This document shows, piece after piece, positions 38,092-46,282 of a DNA stretch of 64,000 bases. Made by a program: the position numbers and the translations under genes. The notes under the pieces were generated by a model that saw nothing but the letters and a program-made list of their open reading frames with translations, ran no database searches and was not told the DNA's origin. The number at the start of each line of letters is the position of its first letter. Position 1 is the first letter of the stretch. Origin of the DNA: Sphingomonas aerophila (GTDB lineage Bacteria > Pseudomonadota > Alphaproteobacteria > Sphingomonadales > Sphingomonadaceae); NCBI RefSeq assembly GCF_014199305.1, contig NZ_JACIJK010000006.1, positions 124,001 through 188,000 of the forward strand. The letters run 5' to 3'.

Positions 38092-39324
38092 TTGCACCAG
38101 CATCATCGCGCGCTGGGGCTAGCGCCCCAATCGACCGCCGACTCCCCTGTCCTGGGGGGTGGTATCGACATCGCCAAGGCGTTGCCGGTTCAACCGGTAA
38201 CGCTTGTCCGTCCGCATGCCGCGGCGCGGGCTGCCCGCTTCTTTTCGGAGAAGTTTCCGGGCCGGTCGATGTACGCCGTAAAGGCTAATCCTTCGCCCGA
38301 CCTGCTCCGCGTCCTGTGGGACAACGGCATCACGCATTACGACGTGGCATCGTTGGCCGAAGTGCGCCTGGTCGCCGACACGCTGCCGGAGGCGACCTTG
38401 TGCTTCATGCACCCGGTCAAGGCCGAGGAAGCGATCGCGGAAGCGTATTTCACCCACGGCGTGCGCGTGTTCAGCCTGGATTCGCTCGACGAGCTCGAAA
38501 AGATCCAGCGGGCGACCCGCTTTGCGGCCGACCTGACCCTGTGCGTTCGGCTGCGGGTTTCGTCCGAGCATTCGAAGCTGAGCCTCGCGTCCAAGTTCGG
38601 CGTTGCTTCGCATGAGGCAAAGGCGTTGCTGTTCGCGACCCGTCAGGCGGCGGACTCGCTTGGCATCTGCTTCCACGTCGGCAGCCAGGCGATGACACCG
38701 GATGCCTATGCGCAGGCGATGGAGCGCGTTCGCGCCGCCATCGTCGAAGCGGCCGTAACCGTGGACGTAATCGACGTCGGCGGTGGCTTCCCCAGCGTCT
38801 ATCCGGACATGGAGCCGCCGGCACTCGAGCGCTATTTCGAGGTGATCGGACGCGCATTCGAAAGCCTGCCGATCTCCTACTCGGCAGAGCTATGGGCGGA
38901 GCCGGGCCGAGCGCTGTGCGCGGAATATTCCTCGCTGGTGGTTCGGGTCGAGCGGCGGCGCGGGAATGAGCTGTACATCAACGACGGCGCCTATGGTGCG
39001 CTGTTCGATGCGGCGCATATCGGCTGGCGTTTTCCGGTGAAGCTGCTGCGCGAGCCGGAGTCGACGGTGCGCGATCACCCCTTCTCGTTCTATGGCCCGA
39101 CCTGCGACGACCTGGACCACATGGCAGGCCCTTTCCTGCTCCCGGCGGACGTAAAGGCGGGCGATTACATCGAGATAGGGATGCTCGGCGCTTATGGCGC
39201 GGCGATGCGGACCAGGTTCAACGGCTTCACCTCCGATGAAACGGTGGTGGTAACGGACGAGCCGATGGCCTCGCTCTACGCACAGGTCGATCCGATCACT
39301 ACCTCGAACGTCGTCAAGCTGTAA
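38092..39324 (+). CDS. Ornithine/lysine decarboxylase, alanine-racemase fold
   Basis: A fold-type III PLP decarboxylase, 410 residues from TTG 38092, which has GGAGG 9 nt upstream. PLP lysine in MYAVKANPSPDLLRVLW; other motifs are HVGSQAMTPDAYAQA, IDVGGGFPSVYPD, the PLP-phosphate/Arg segment WAEPGRALCAE and YGPTCDDLDHM, which contains the active-site Cys-Asp of ornithine decarboxylases. It should make putrescine from ornithine (possibly cadaverine from lysine). A hairpin follows, then the deoxyhypusine-synthase-like gene on the same strand, giving a polyamine block. Confidence 0.9.
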   Translation: MHQHHRALGLAPQSTADSPVLGGGIDIAKALPVQPVTLVRPHAAARAARFFSEKFPGRSMYAVKANPSPDLLRVLWDNGITHYDVASLAEVRLVADTLPEATLCFMHPVKAEEAIAEAYFTHGVRVFSLDSLDELEKIQRATRFAADLTLCVRLRVSSEHSKLSLASKFGVASHEAKALLFATRQAADSLGICFHVGSQAMTPDAYAQAMERVRAAIVEAAVTVDVIDVGGGFPSVYPDMEPPALERYFEVIGRAFESLPISYSAELWAEPGRALCAEYSSLVVRVERRRGNELYINDGAYGALFDAAHIGWRFPVKLLREPESTVRDHPFSFYGPTCDDLDHMAGPFLLPADVKAGDYIEIGMLGAYGAAMRTRFNGFTSDETVVVTDEPMASLYAQVDPITTSNVVKL

Positions 39325-39348
39325 GACGGCGAGAGCAGACAAGCTTGG

Positions 39349-39372
39349 TCGGCGGGGCTACGGTCCCGCCGA
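39349..39372 (+). terminator. Hairpin after the decarboxylase gene
   Basis: TCGGCGGG and CCCGCCGA form a perfect 8-bp stem with an 8-nt loop, 24 nt after the decarboxylase stop; flanking TTGG/CCAA can extend it. It may terminate or attenuate transcription into the downstream gene. Confidence 0.55.
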
Positions 39373-39434
39373 TCCAATACGGGTTTCCGCGTCCCCTTTG
39401 AACGACGTCGGCTTTGAACAACCATAAGGCTGTC

Positions 39435-40514
39435 ATGACCGATACCCTGACCAAGACCGCGGCGGCAAACGCCCCGATCAACGACACCCGCAAGGCCGAA
39501 CTGCTGAGCAAGCAGGTCAAGCACATCGACATCAAGAGCTTCGACGCACGCCCGATCGTCGATGCGATGAGCGACATGAGCTTCACCAGCCGCGACCTCG
39601 GCCGCGCGACCAAGATCTACAACCAGATGCTGGCCGACAAGGACTGCACCGTCTGCCTGGTGATCGCAGGATCGACCTCGGCCGGCGGCTGCATGGACCT
39701 GTATGCGGAGCTCGTCCGAAACAACATGGTGGACTGCATCGTCGCGACCGGCGCCACCATCGTCGACATGGATTTCTTCGAAGGCCTGGGTCACAAGCAC
39801 TTCCAGGCGCTGGAGATCCCCGACGACGACACGCTGCGCTCGCTCTACATCGACCGCATCTACGACACGTACATCGACGAGGAAGCGCTCCAGAACGTCG
39901 ACCACACGATCTTCGAGATCGCCGAGTCACTGGAGCCAAAGGCGTACAGCTCGCGCGCGTTCATTCGCGAAATGGGCAAGTACCTTGTCGAGCACGGCAA
40001 GAAGGAGAACAGCCTCGTCAAGCTCGCCTATGAGCATGACGTGCCGATCTTCTGCCCGGCGTTCGTGGATTCGTCGGCAGGCTTCGGCCTGGTGAAGCAT
40101 CAGGTCGATCGCGCCAAGGAAGGCAAGCCCTACCTGATGATCGACGCGGTGGCCGACTTCCGTGAGCTCACGCAGATCAAGATCGAGGCTGGCACCACCG
40201 GCCTGCTGATGATCGGCGGCGGCGTGCCGAAGAACTTTATCCAGGATACCGTCGTTTGCGCCGAGATCCTCGGCCATGACGACGTCGCGGTCCACAAGTA
40301 CGCGGTGCAGATCACCGTGGCCGACGTGCGCGACGGCGCCTGCTCGTCCTCCACGCTTCAGGAGGCGGCGAGCTGGGGCAAGGTCAACACCGGGATCGAG
40401 CAGATGGTGTTCGCCGAAGCGGGCTCGGTCATGCCGCTGCTGGCGTCCGACGCCTACCACCGCGGCCACTGGAAGGACCGCGCGGTTCGCGGCTGGGCGA
40501 AGCTGTTCGCCTGA
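39435..40514 (+). CDS. Deoxyhypusine-synthase-like protein (probable homospermidine synthase)
   Basis: A 359-residue member of the deoxyhypusine synthase family. The NAD-binding and active-site motifs are visible: VCLVIAGSTSAGGCMDLYAE, IVATGATIVDMDFFEGLGH, CPAFVDSSAGFGLVKHQV, GGGVPKNFIQDT and the catalytic-lysine segment ASWGKVNTG. Bacteria lack eIF5A, and bacterial homologues are known to make homospermidine by aminobutyl transfer from spermidine to putrescine. The neighbouring ornithine decarboxylase, which supplies putrescine, supports that role. ATG 39435 has AAGG 7 nt upstream; a TTG 21 nt earlier is less likely. Confidence 0.9.
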   Translation: MTDTLTKTAAANAPINDTRKAELLSKQVKHIDIKSFDARPIVDAMSDMSFTSRDLGRATKIYNQMLADKDCTVCLVIAGSTSAGGCMDLYAELVRNNMVDCIVATGATIVDMDFFEGLGHKHFQALEIPDDDTLRSLYIDRIYDTYIDEEALQNVDHTIFEIAESLEPKAYSSRAFIREMGKYLVEHGKKENSLVKLAYEHDVPIFCPAFVDSSAGFGLVKHQVDRAKEGKPYLMIDAVADFRELTQIKIEAGTTGLLMIGGGVPKNFIQDTVVCAEILGHDDVAVHKYAVQITVADVRDGACSSSTLQEAASWGKVNTGIEQMVFAEAGSVMPLLASDAYHRGHWKDRAVRGWAKLFA

Positions 40515-40520
40515 ACAGCG

Positions 40521-40544
40521 CGCGGGTAGCGAAAGCTACCCGCG
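40521..40544 (+). terminator. Hairpin 1 with GAAA tetraloop
   Basis: CGCGGGTAGC-GAAA-GCTACCCGCG: a perfect 10-bp stem closed by a stable GNRA tetraloop, 6 nt after the stop of the deoxyhypusine-synthase-like gene. Probably its terminator. Confidence 0.7.
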
Positions 40545-40562
40545 AGACGGCGAGGGCCGGCC

Positions 40563-40585
40563 GACGCGGGCCGCAAGCCCGCGTC
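40563..40585. repeat. Hairpin 2
   Basis: GACGCGGGC-CGCAA-GCCCGCGTC: a perfect 9-bp stem with a 5-nt loop, the second of three consecutive hairpins. Confidence 0.65.
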
Positions 40586-40587
40586 CG

Positions 40588-40615
40588 ACGTCACGGGGGC
40601 ATGCCCCCGTGACGT
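40588..40615. repeat. 28-bp perfect palindrome (hairpin 3)
   Basis: ACGTCACGGGGGC, AT, then its complement: a 13-bp stem with a 2-nt centre. It lies 20 nt before the start of the GreA/B-like gene, so it is in the leader of that mRNA. With hairpins 1 and 2 it fills the whole 120-nt gap. It may be a protein-binding operator or an RNA-stability element. Confidence 0.6.
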
Positions 40616-40634
40616 GGCCTGGAGAGATATAACG

Positions 40635-41081
40635 ATGAGCGTCGCCTTCCGCCGCGACTCCGACGAGGAGCATCTCGAACCCAAGTTCGAGCGGCCCATC
40701 GCGCCCGGTCCCAATCTCGTGACCCCGCGCGGACTGGAGATGATCGGGGCCGAAGTCGCGAGGCTGGAAGCGGCCATTGCCAATGCGCCTGCCGAAGACA
40801 TCGAAGCACTACGGCGCGACCTTCGCTATTGGCACACCCGCGCCACCACCGCCGAGCTCGCGCCACGGCCCGAGGAGGGCGAGGCCGGGATCGGATCGCG
40901 CGTGACGTTCCAGCAAGGTGCCACGACCCGCACCGTCGAGATCGTCGGCGGCGATGAGGCCGACCCGGCGTCCGGGCGCGTCGGCTTTCAGGCTCCCCTC
41001 GCCCGTGCGTTGATGGGCGCGATGGAGGGTGAGGCAGTCGCATCCGGTGGAGCGACGCTACAGGTGCTCGCGGTCGAATAG
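40635..41081 (+). CDS. GreA/GreB-family protein
   Basis: A 148-residue protein with a short helical N-terminus (TPRGLEMIGAEVARLEAAIA, DLRYWHTRATTAELAPRP) and a C-terminal FKBP-like GreA/GreB domain (GIGSRVTFQQGATTRTVEIV, FQAPLARALMGAMEGEA). The coiled coil is shorter than in GreA, and the acidic tip residues that reactivate stalled polymerase are not obvious, so it may resemble Rnk- or Gfh-type regulators. GGAGAG lies upstream of ATG 40635. It follows three tandem hairpins. Confidence 0.78.
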   Translation: MSVAFRRDSDEEHLEPKFERPIAPGPNLVTPRGLEMIGAEVARLEAAIANAPAEDIEALRRDLRYWHTRATTAELAPRPEEGEAGIGSRVTFQQGATTRTVEIVGGDEADPASGRVGFQAPLARALMGAMEGEAVASGGATLQVLAVE

Positions 41082-41116
41082 TTGCCGCCAGCGGGCCGGC
41101 CGCCTAGCATCACTCG

Positions 41117-41560
41117 ATGGCCGTCCCGCTCCATAGCTTCTCGCCCATTCTCCAACCTGTGGCCGTGCTGGTCGCGTGGACACTCGCCATGCTGGTCTGG
41201 ACACTGGCGACCCGGTTTCCGGCTATGGCCAAGGCCGGCGTGCGCTTCTCCACCCTGGTCGGGACCAAGGGAGCCGACGCCGACCGGGCGCTGCCAGCGC
41301 AGGCGCAGTGGAAGGCGCACAATTACAACCACCTGGTGGAGCAGCCGACGCTGTTCTACGCGATCTGCGCCGTACACGCGCTGGCGGGCAGCGGGATCGG
41401 GGTAAATGTGGCGCTCGCCTGGCTTTATGTCGCCTTCCGTATCGCACACAGCCTGTGGCAAGCGACGGTGAACCGGGTATCAGTGCGCTTCTATCTGTTC
41501 TTCGCGTCGTCGCTTGTGCTGGGCGCGCTCACTTTTTCGGCATTGCTGGTGGTATTCTGA
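41117..41560 (+). CDS. MAPEG-family membrane protein
   Basis: A 147-residue protein with about four membrane helices (LQPVAVLVAWTLAMLVWTLA, FYAICAVHALAGSGIGVNVA, FASSLVLGALTFSALLVVF) and the loop HNYNHLVEQPTLFYA that is typical of bacterial MAPEG (membrane-associated eicosanoid and glutathione metabolism) proteins, with FRIAHSLWQATVNR later. Bacterial members are mostly uncharacterised; some have glutathione transferase activity. It shares a one-base stop/start overlap with the next gene. Confidence 0.82.
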   Translation: MAVPLHSFSPILQPVAVLVAWTLAMLVWTLATRFPAMAKAGVRFSTLVGTKGADADRALPAQAQWKAHNYNHLVEQPTLFYAICAVHALAGSGIGVNVALAWLYVAFRIAHSLWQATVNRVSVRFYLFFASSLVLGALTFSALLVVF

Positions 41561-41745
41561 TGGCCAAGGACAAGGAATTCGAACGGCATCGGCAGCCCTG
41601 GACCACGGATGAGATCCAGAAGCTGCACACGCTGGCGAAGAAGGGCATTGCCCTGCGCGCAATCGCGAAGGCGTTGAAGCGGTCGGAGGAGTCGACCAAG
41701 GATCGCGCCAAGCAGGACGGCCTTTCGATCGCAAAGCTGCACTGA
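41560..41745 (+). CDS. 61-residue SANT/Myb-like helix-turn-helix microprotein
   Basis: ATG 41560 overlaps the MAPEG stop (TGATG). The product starts MAKDKEFERHRQPWTTDEIQ and contains LHTLAKKGIALRAIAKALKR followed by SEESTKDRAKQDGLS. PWTTDEIQKL with spaced helices resembles SANT/Myb or GcrA-type HTH motifs that recognise DNA. It is almost certainly translated with the MAPEG gene. The convergent exosortase gene ends 1 nt after its stop. Confidence 0.68.
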   Translation: MAKDKEFERHRQPWTTDEIQKLHTLAKKGIALRAIAKALKRSEESTKDRAKQDGLSIAKLH

Positions 41746-41746
41746 T

Positions 41747-43261
41747 CTAGCGGACCGATCGCGCGATCAGCGCCCTCGGCGACCCTGCGGCACGGAGCAA
41801 CGCTTCAATGCTGCCGGCCGGGTCCGGGCCGTTCGGGATCGCCTCGGCCGACAGGTGAAGAGCGACTGCCTGTTGCGATCCGCCGAACAGGCGCCCCCGC
41901 AGGGTGGCGAGCTTCACGTCGACAGGGCTTGCCGTCAGGGTATCGCCAATCCGGTACCAGCTCGTCACCAAACGCCGCACAGGGCCGGGCGCCGTGATCC
42001 ACATTGCTGACCCGGCTGCCACGGCCGGCGCGTCATTTACCCGCAGCCAGCGATCCTCGGCCCGCAGCACACCAACGCCATAGCCGACGAGCTCGCGCCC
42101 TTCCGCCTGCCGCGGATAAGCCGCAACCGCGACGTCGACCGCCCGGCCGTGCCCGTCCGCGTAGCGCTGCATCGAGAGAGCCGCACCGGGGTACCAGGGC
42201 CGCCAGGCGGCCGAACTCTTGCCGGAAACGCGATGCCACCCCGGAATGTCCGGCAGCACGATCAAGGGTGCGGCTGCAGTGCGGCTCTCAACCGCCGCAG
42301 CCCAGACGGGAAACACACCCGCCCCCGCCATAACGAGCGCCGCCGCCGCGATCAGGGGCAGTTGCGGGCGAACCGGGCCTTTCAGGGTTTCGGGGTCGAA
42401 CGCCGGGTCATCCGCAGGCCGATCGAAGAAGCGCCACGCGACGGCCAGCATCCCGGCTACCACCAACGCGAAGAAGACCCAGCCATAAACGATGTGGTCG
42501 AACCCGCCCGCCGTCTCGACATCGGTCAGGTCTGCGGCAAGGATGGTGGCAAAGGCGCGCAAACCATTGGCGAGCACCGGCACGACCAGGCACGCGGCCA
42601 GCCAGACAAATCGCCGTCGTCGGGAGCGGAACCCGACCTGCGCGACCAGCACGCCAAAGGCAGCCATGGCGATGACGAACTTGGCCCCAGAACACGCCTC
42701 CGCCACCTCGAAATAGTAACGGCCGGCATGGATCATTACGCCGTCGGCACTTGCCGGGATGCCCGCCAATGCGAGGAGCGGCATCACCAGGCGGACGGTG
42801 ATGGCCTGAAGCGGTGCCTCCAGCCAATCGCCGAATGGCACCAGGAACAGCGCATAGCCGAGCGGAAAGGCAAGCCCGCGCGCCACCCTCGGTCCGAGCA
42901 GTGTCACCACGGCCCCGATCAGCATCAGCACCAGCGCGAACTGCCGGGCGAAGGCGACGGACGCCGCCTGCCCTAGCCACCACTGCGCCCCGCCAGCGCT
43001 CACCAAAAGAAGCCCGGGCCACCATGCAACCGGCTCCAGCTCCGCTAGCTGCTCGCGGCGCTGCCACACCAGCCAGCCGAGGATTGGCGCGATCAGCAAA
43101 CAGTGGCCGAAGGTGCTGCTGGTCCACCAGATGCCGACCATGTCGGACAGGTCGCGCGCGAAGATCAGCAGTATCGCGGCTGCAACGGCAGCGACCACCG
43201 AAAGGTGCATGCGCCAGCGAACCGGCACAGCAAAGGTCGTTGCGGGGATCGCCACCGTCAC
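41747..43261 (-). CDS. xrtA: Exosortase A fused to an EpsI domain
   Basis: A 504-residue polytopic exosortase. The putative catalytic triad is Cys190 in EVAEACSGAKF, Arg235 in LANGLRAFATI and His256 in GGFDHIVYGW. Exosortases cut and transfer PEP-CTERM proteins to the surface, in parallel with EPS production. About residue 300 onward is the periplasmic EpsI-family domain (LPDIPGWHRVSGKSSAAWRP, SWYRIGD). The triad region has EACSGAK where many members have EACSG(I/L)R. Start: GTG 43261 overlaps the stop of the glycosyltransferase (GTGA) and is preferred to the upstream in-frame start at 43300. It is the last gene of the exosortase operon. Confidence 0.92.
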   Translation of the reverse strand: MTVAIPATTFAVPVRWRMHLSVVAAVAAAILLIFARDLSDMVGIWWTSSTFGHCLLIAPILGWLVWQRREQLAELEPVAWWPGLLLVSAGGAQWWLGQAASVAFARQFALVLMLIGAVVTLLGPRVARGLAFPLGYALFLVPFGDWLEAPLQAITVRLVMPLLALAGIPASADGVMIHAGRYYFEVAEACSGAKFVIAMAAFGVLVAQVGFRSRRRRFVWLAACLVVPVLANGLRAFATILAADLTDVETAGGFDHIVYGWVFFALVVAGMLAVAWRFFDRPADDPAFDPETLKGPVRPQLPLIAAAALVMAGAGVFPVWAAAVESRTAAAPLIVLPDIPGWHRVSGKSSAAWRPWYPGAALSMQRYADGHGRAVDVAVAAYPRQAEGRELVGYGVGVLRAEDRWLRVNDAPAVAAGSAMWITAPGPVRRLVTSWYRIGDTLTASPVDVKLATLRGRLFGGSQQAVALHLSAEAIPNGPDPAGSIEALLRAAGSPRALIARSVR

Positions 43262-44415
43262 GCGAACAGCGCGTCGAGCGGGGCGAGGTTTGCACGCCAT
43301 TCATAGCGTTCCAGCACTCGCGCCCGCGCCGCCCGGCCGAGCGCGCCCGCCGCAGGCCTGTCCGACAGCAGTTGCGCGAGCGCCTGCGCAAATCCCGCCG
43401 GGTCGTCGGCGGTCCTCAGCGTTCCGGCATGGTCGATCCCCTCTGCCGCCGCGCTGGTCGCGACGACGGGTCGCGCCATCGCCATCGCTTCGAGCACCTT
43501 GTTCTGGATGCCGCGCGCCAGATGCAGCGGCGCGGCAGCGACTGCCGCGCGCGCGAGCCAGGGCCGCACATCCGCGACCTCACCAGTCACGGCCACGCCA
43601 GGCTGCTGTGCCAGGGCCTTCACCGCGGGAACGGGCGCTCGCCCGACAATGGCAATTTCCGCGTCCGGATGGATCTCGCGCAGCACTGGCAGCACGCGCT
43701 CGACCAGCCAGACGGCGCCCTCGACATTGGGGGCATAATCCATCTGTCCCGTCATCACGACCAGCGGCTCGGACGGTGGCGCGAAGATCGCTGGATCGAA
43801 CACACCCGCATCGATCCCGTTCTCGACCGCTATGACGCGCCCTGATCCGCCGCCCCTTGGGAACAGCGCCGCCTCGGCTTCGCTAACGAACAAGGTCGCG
43901 CTTGCACGCGCCGCCACGTCGCGCTCCACCGCGCCGAGCAGCCGCGCCTCGCGGGCGTAAAGCGACGCGAGCGGACCGCGCCCGCTGGTCGAAAGCTGCG
44001 CGAATTTGGCCGAGTCGACATCGACCAAGTCCATCACCGTTCGCGGCCCGTCGGGGAGATACTGCGCCATCTGCCCCGAAAAGGCATAGGTCGCCCCGAT
44101 CGGATGCGCTGCCCGGACCTGCGCCACCGCGCGGGCGAAGTGCGGGTCGGCGAAGGCGGTCATCGACACCGCCCGACCTGTCGCCAGCGCCTCAGCCAAC
44201 GCCCGTGCACGTGACTTACGCCGATGCAGCAAGGTGCAACTCGCGGTGACGGCGGTCAGCTCAGGCGCGGGCAGCGTCTGCGCCGCCTCGTCAACAAAGG
44301 CGACCAGATGGACGCGATGGTGCCGGGCGAGGTGCTTCAGCACATGCCAGCTGCGGATACGGTCGCCCCTGTCCGGCGGCCAAGGGGCACGGTGCGCCAG
44401 GAACAGCAAATCCAT
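43258..44415 (-). CDS. XrtA/PEP-CTERM-associated glycosyltransferase (GT4)
   Basis: A 385-residue glycosyltransferase of the sugar transferase family tied to exosortase A loci. It begins MDLLFLAHRAPWPPDRGDRI; the GT-B C-terminal half has VMTGQMDYAPNVEGAVWLVE, EIAIVGRAPVPAV, and the donor-binding RGIQNKVLEAMAMARPVVAT with AEGI. It likely adds a sugar to the exopolysaccharide repeat or to a PEP-CTERM protein. ATG 44415 overlaps the FemAB stop by one base. Confidence 0.9.
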   Translation of the reverse strand: MDLLFLAHRAPWPPDRGDRIRSWHVLKHLARHHRVHLVAFVDEAAQTLPAPELTAVTASCTLLHRRKSRARALAEALATGRAVSMTAFADPHFARAVAQVRAAHPIGATYAFSGQMAQYLPDGPRTVMDLVDVDSAKFAQLSTSGRGPLASLYAREARLLGAVERDVAARASATLFVSEAEAALFPRGGGSGRVIAVENGIDAGVFDPAIFAPPSEPLVVMTGQMDYAPNVEGAVWLVERVLPVLREIHPDAEIAIVGRAPVPAVKALAQQPGVAVTGEVADVRPWLARAAVAAAPLHLARGIQNKVLEAMAMARPVVATSAAAEGIDHAGTLRTADDPAGFAQALAQLLSDRPAAGALGRAARARVLERYEWRANLAPLDALFA

Positions 44416-45449
44416 CAGCCCAGGCCGCGGGCTATCCAGGGGCCGGCCAGATTGGCGATCGGGAGCGGCAGGCGTTTCCACGTCCGCACCATCAGCGCGT
44501 ATTTGGGGTTAAGCGGGTTCACCTCTCGCGCCGGGCCATCCGAGCGCTTCGCATAGCGGCGCGGGACCGGCTCAAATCCCCAGTTCTTCTTGAACGACGC
44601 CGCACCGGTGCCGGCCTTGGAGCGCCCGAAATCAAACCGCCTACAGCCGCGCGCCCGCGCATGGTTCATCAGCGCGAAGTACATCATGTCGTTAGCGCGC
44701 AGGGCTCGCGCCGCCGCGGTGCCGCCGCCCCAATAAGGGTACACCGTGCCCTGCCAGTACAGGCTCAACACCGACGCGACGGCGCGTCCCTGATGGCGAA
44801 CGGTCAGAACGTCGCTGTCGACCGCCGCCGCCACGTTGGACAGAAGCCTTGGCGGGAAGACGGGGGTGCCGAGGTTGTGCACCGATTCGGCATAGACCCC
44901 GTAGTGCTCGCCGAGATCACGCCCGACCGAAACCTCCAGATCGAAGCCGAGCGCACGGCGAACCTCCGCGCGCTGCTTGCGCGGGATCGCGGCAAGCTCT
45001 GCCGCCTCGTCGCCTGCCAGTGGCCGCACGAAGCCAAGATAACTGCCCTCGTCGACCGCCCAGCCTTCGGGCAGCGCTCCGCCGCGCAATTCCACCTCCG
45101 GGCAGCCCAGACGCCGCGCCAGTTCCCATGCACCGCTGGCGAGAGATTCCACCCCGTCACCCAGGATGCCGCCGTCCACCCCGAAACCCGTCGACACCAG
45201 CGCCCGCCCGAACAGGCGCGACCGCATCTCTGTCAGCGGCAGCACGCCGATCACGGCTCCATTGGCCCGCTCCGCCACCAAGTATCGGGCGCGGTTGCCC
45301 GTCGCGCGCGCGACGGCGGCGCTCCAGCCCGCCAGGTGAAATGGCGTGGATCCGGGCGTACTCGCGACAAAGGCGTCGATGCGCGCGCGTTCGCGGTCGT
45401 CGGCAAGGTTCGCCTCCCGAACCCCGACCGGCTGAGTCACCAGTGACAT
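44415..45449 (-). CDS. FemAB-like XrtA-associated acyl/aminoacyl transferase
   Basis: A 344-residue protein with the double-GNAT fold of FemAB-related proteins (ARYLVAERANGAVIGVLPLT, IPRKQRAEVRRALGFDLEVS, then YWGGGTAAARALRANDMMYF and FDFGRSKAGTGAASFKKNWG), the hallmark of the PEP-CTERM-associated FemAB family. In EPS loci it probably transfers an acyl or aminoacyl group to a glycan. ATG 45449 or an overlapping GTG 45455 starts it; the deacetylase stop lies at 45452. Coupled at both ends. Confidence 0.9.
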   Translation of the reverse strand: MSLVTQPVGVREANLADDRERARIDAFVASTPGSTPFHLAGWSAAVARATGNRARYLVAERANGAVIGVLPLTEMRSRLFGRALVSTGFGVDGGILGDGVESLASGAWELARRLGCPEVELRGGALPEGWAVDEGSYLGFVRPLAGDEAAELAAIPRKQRAEVRRALGFDLEVSVGRDLGEHYGVYAESVHNLGTPVFPPRLLSNVAAAVDSDVLTVRHQGRAVASVLSLYWQGTVYPYWGGGTAAARALRANDMMYFALMNHARARGCRRFDFGRSKAGTGAASFKKNWGFEPVPRRYAKRSDGPAREVNPLNPKYALMVRTWKRLPLPIANLAGPWIARGLG

Positions 45450-45451
45450 CG

Positions 45452-46273
45452 TCACGCGGCGATTGCCTGGTCGACGCGGCCCCACTCGTGCCGGGCGAGC
45501 AGCCCAGCGAGCTTGCCGCGCATTGCGCCGAGCCGGCTGTAATGACGCAGGCGAGAACGCAGCGGCGCGCCCGTGACCCGGGGCTGGTCGGGGTCGACTT
45601 CCCAGGGATGGAAGTAGAACATGGCCGGCTGCTGCTCGGCATTGGCCCGACGCACCGCGCGATCGGTCACGGCCGAGGGTAACAGGCGAAAAAAGCCTCC
45701 GCCCGCCGTTACCTGCTTCGGGCCGACTGTAGCGATCGTCACCGGCACCTCCAGCAACGGGCTGTCCGCCAGCGGACGGTGCGCATAGCGTGGCGCGTCG
45801 GGCCAGCCATAATGGTCATGTGCGATCGGGGCGATGCTGGATGAATAGCGGTAGCCCGCCGCGGCGAGCTCGACATGGGCCCAGGGCGTGCGGGTATCGA
45901 CGGAGAAGCTCGGCGCGCGGTAACCGATCACACCCCGCCCGCTCGCATCCTCCAACGCGGAACGCGCGCGGGCCAGGTCCGCGCGGAACGTAGCCGCGTC
46001 CATGGTCCACACCCGCTGGTGGTCCCAACCGTGGCTAGCAATCTCATGTCCTGCGTCCGCGATCCGCCGGATCAACGCAGGACAGCGATGCGCAACCCAG
46101 CCAAGCGTGAAAAAGGTCGCGGCCACGCCGGCTTCCGCGAACAGGTCGAGCACTCGCCCTGTGTTCGCTTCCACCCGGCTTTCGAGCGTCGGCCAGTCGT
46201 CCTTGTCGATCACGCGTTCGAACGCGCCGACCTGAAACCATTCCTCCACATCGACCGACATGCCGTTGAGCAT
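45452..46273 (-). CDS. XrtA-associated polysaccharide deacetylase (NodB domain, DUF3473)
   Basis: A 273-residue carbohydrate esterase 4 protein. Metal and catalytic motifs: MSVDVEEWFQVGAF (Asp), ATFFTLGWVAHRCPALIRRI, IASHGWDHQRVW (His-x-x-x-His) and RAPSFSVDTRTPW. The C-terminal DUF3473 part has PAMFYFHPWEVDPDQPR. It would N-deacetylate a sugar of the polymer, altering charge. No signal peptide is seen, as is common for this group. ATPase gene is 9 nt upstream. Confidence 0.92.
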   Translation of the reverse strand: MLNGMSVDVEEWFQVGAFERVIDKDDWPTLESRVEANTGRVLDLFAEAGVAATFFTLGWVAHRCPALIRRIADAGHEIASHGWDHQRVWTMDAATFRADLARARSALEDASGRGVIGYRAPSFSVDTRTPWAHVELAAAGYRYSSSIAPIAHDHYGWPDAPRYAHRPLADSPLLEVPVTIATVGPKQVTAGGGFFRLLPSAVTDRAVRRANAEQQPAMFYFHPWEVDPDQPRVTGAPLRSRLRHYSRLGAMRGKLAGLLARHEWGRVDQAIAA

Positions 46274-46282
46274 GGTGCGAAC

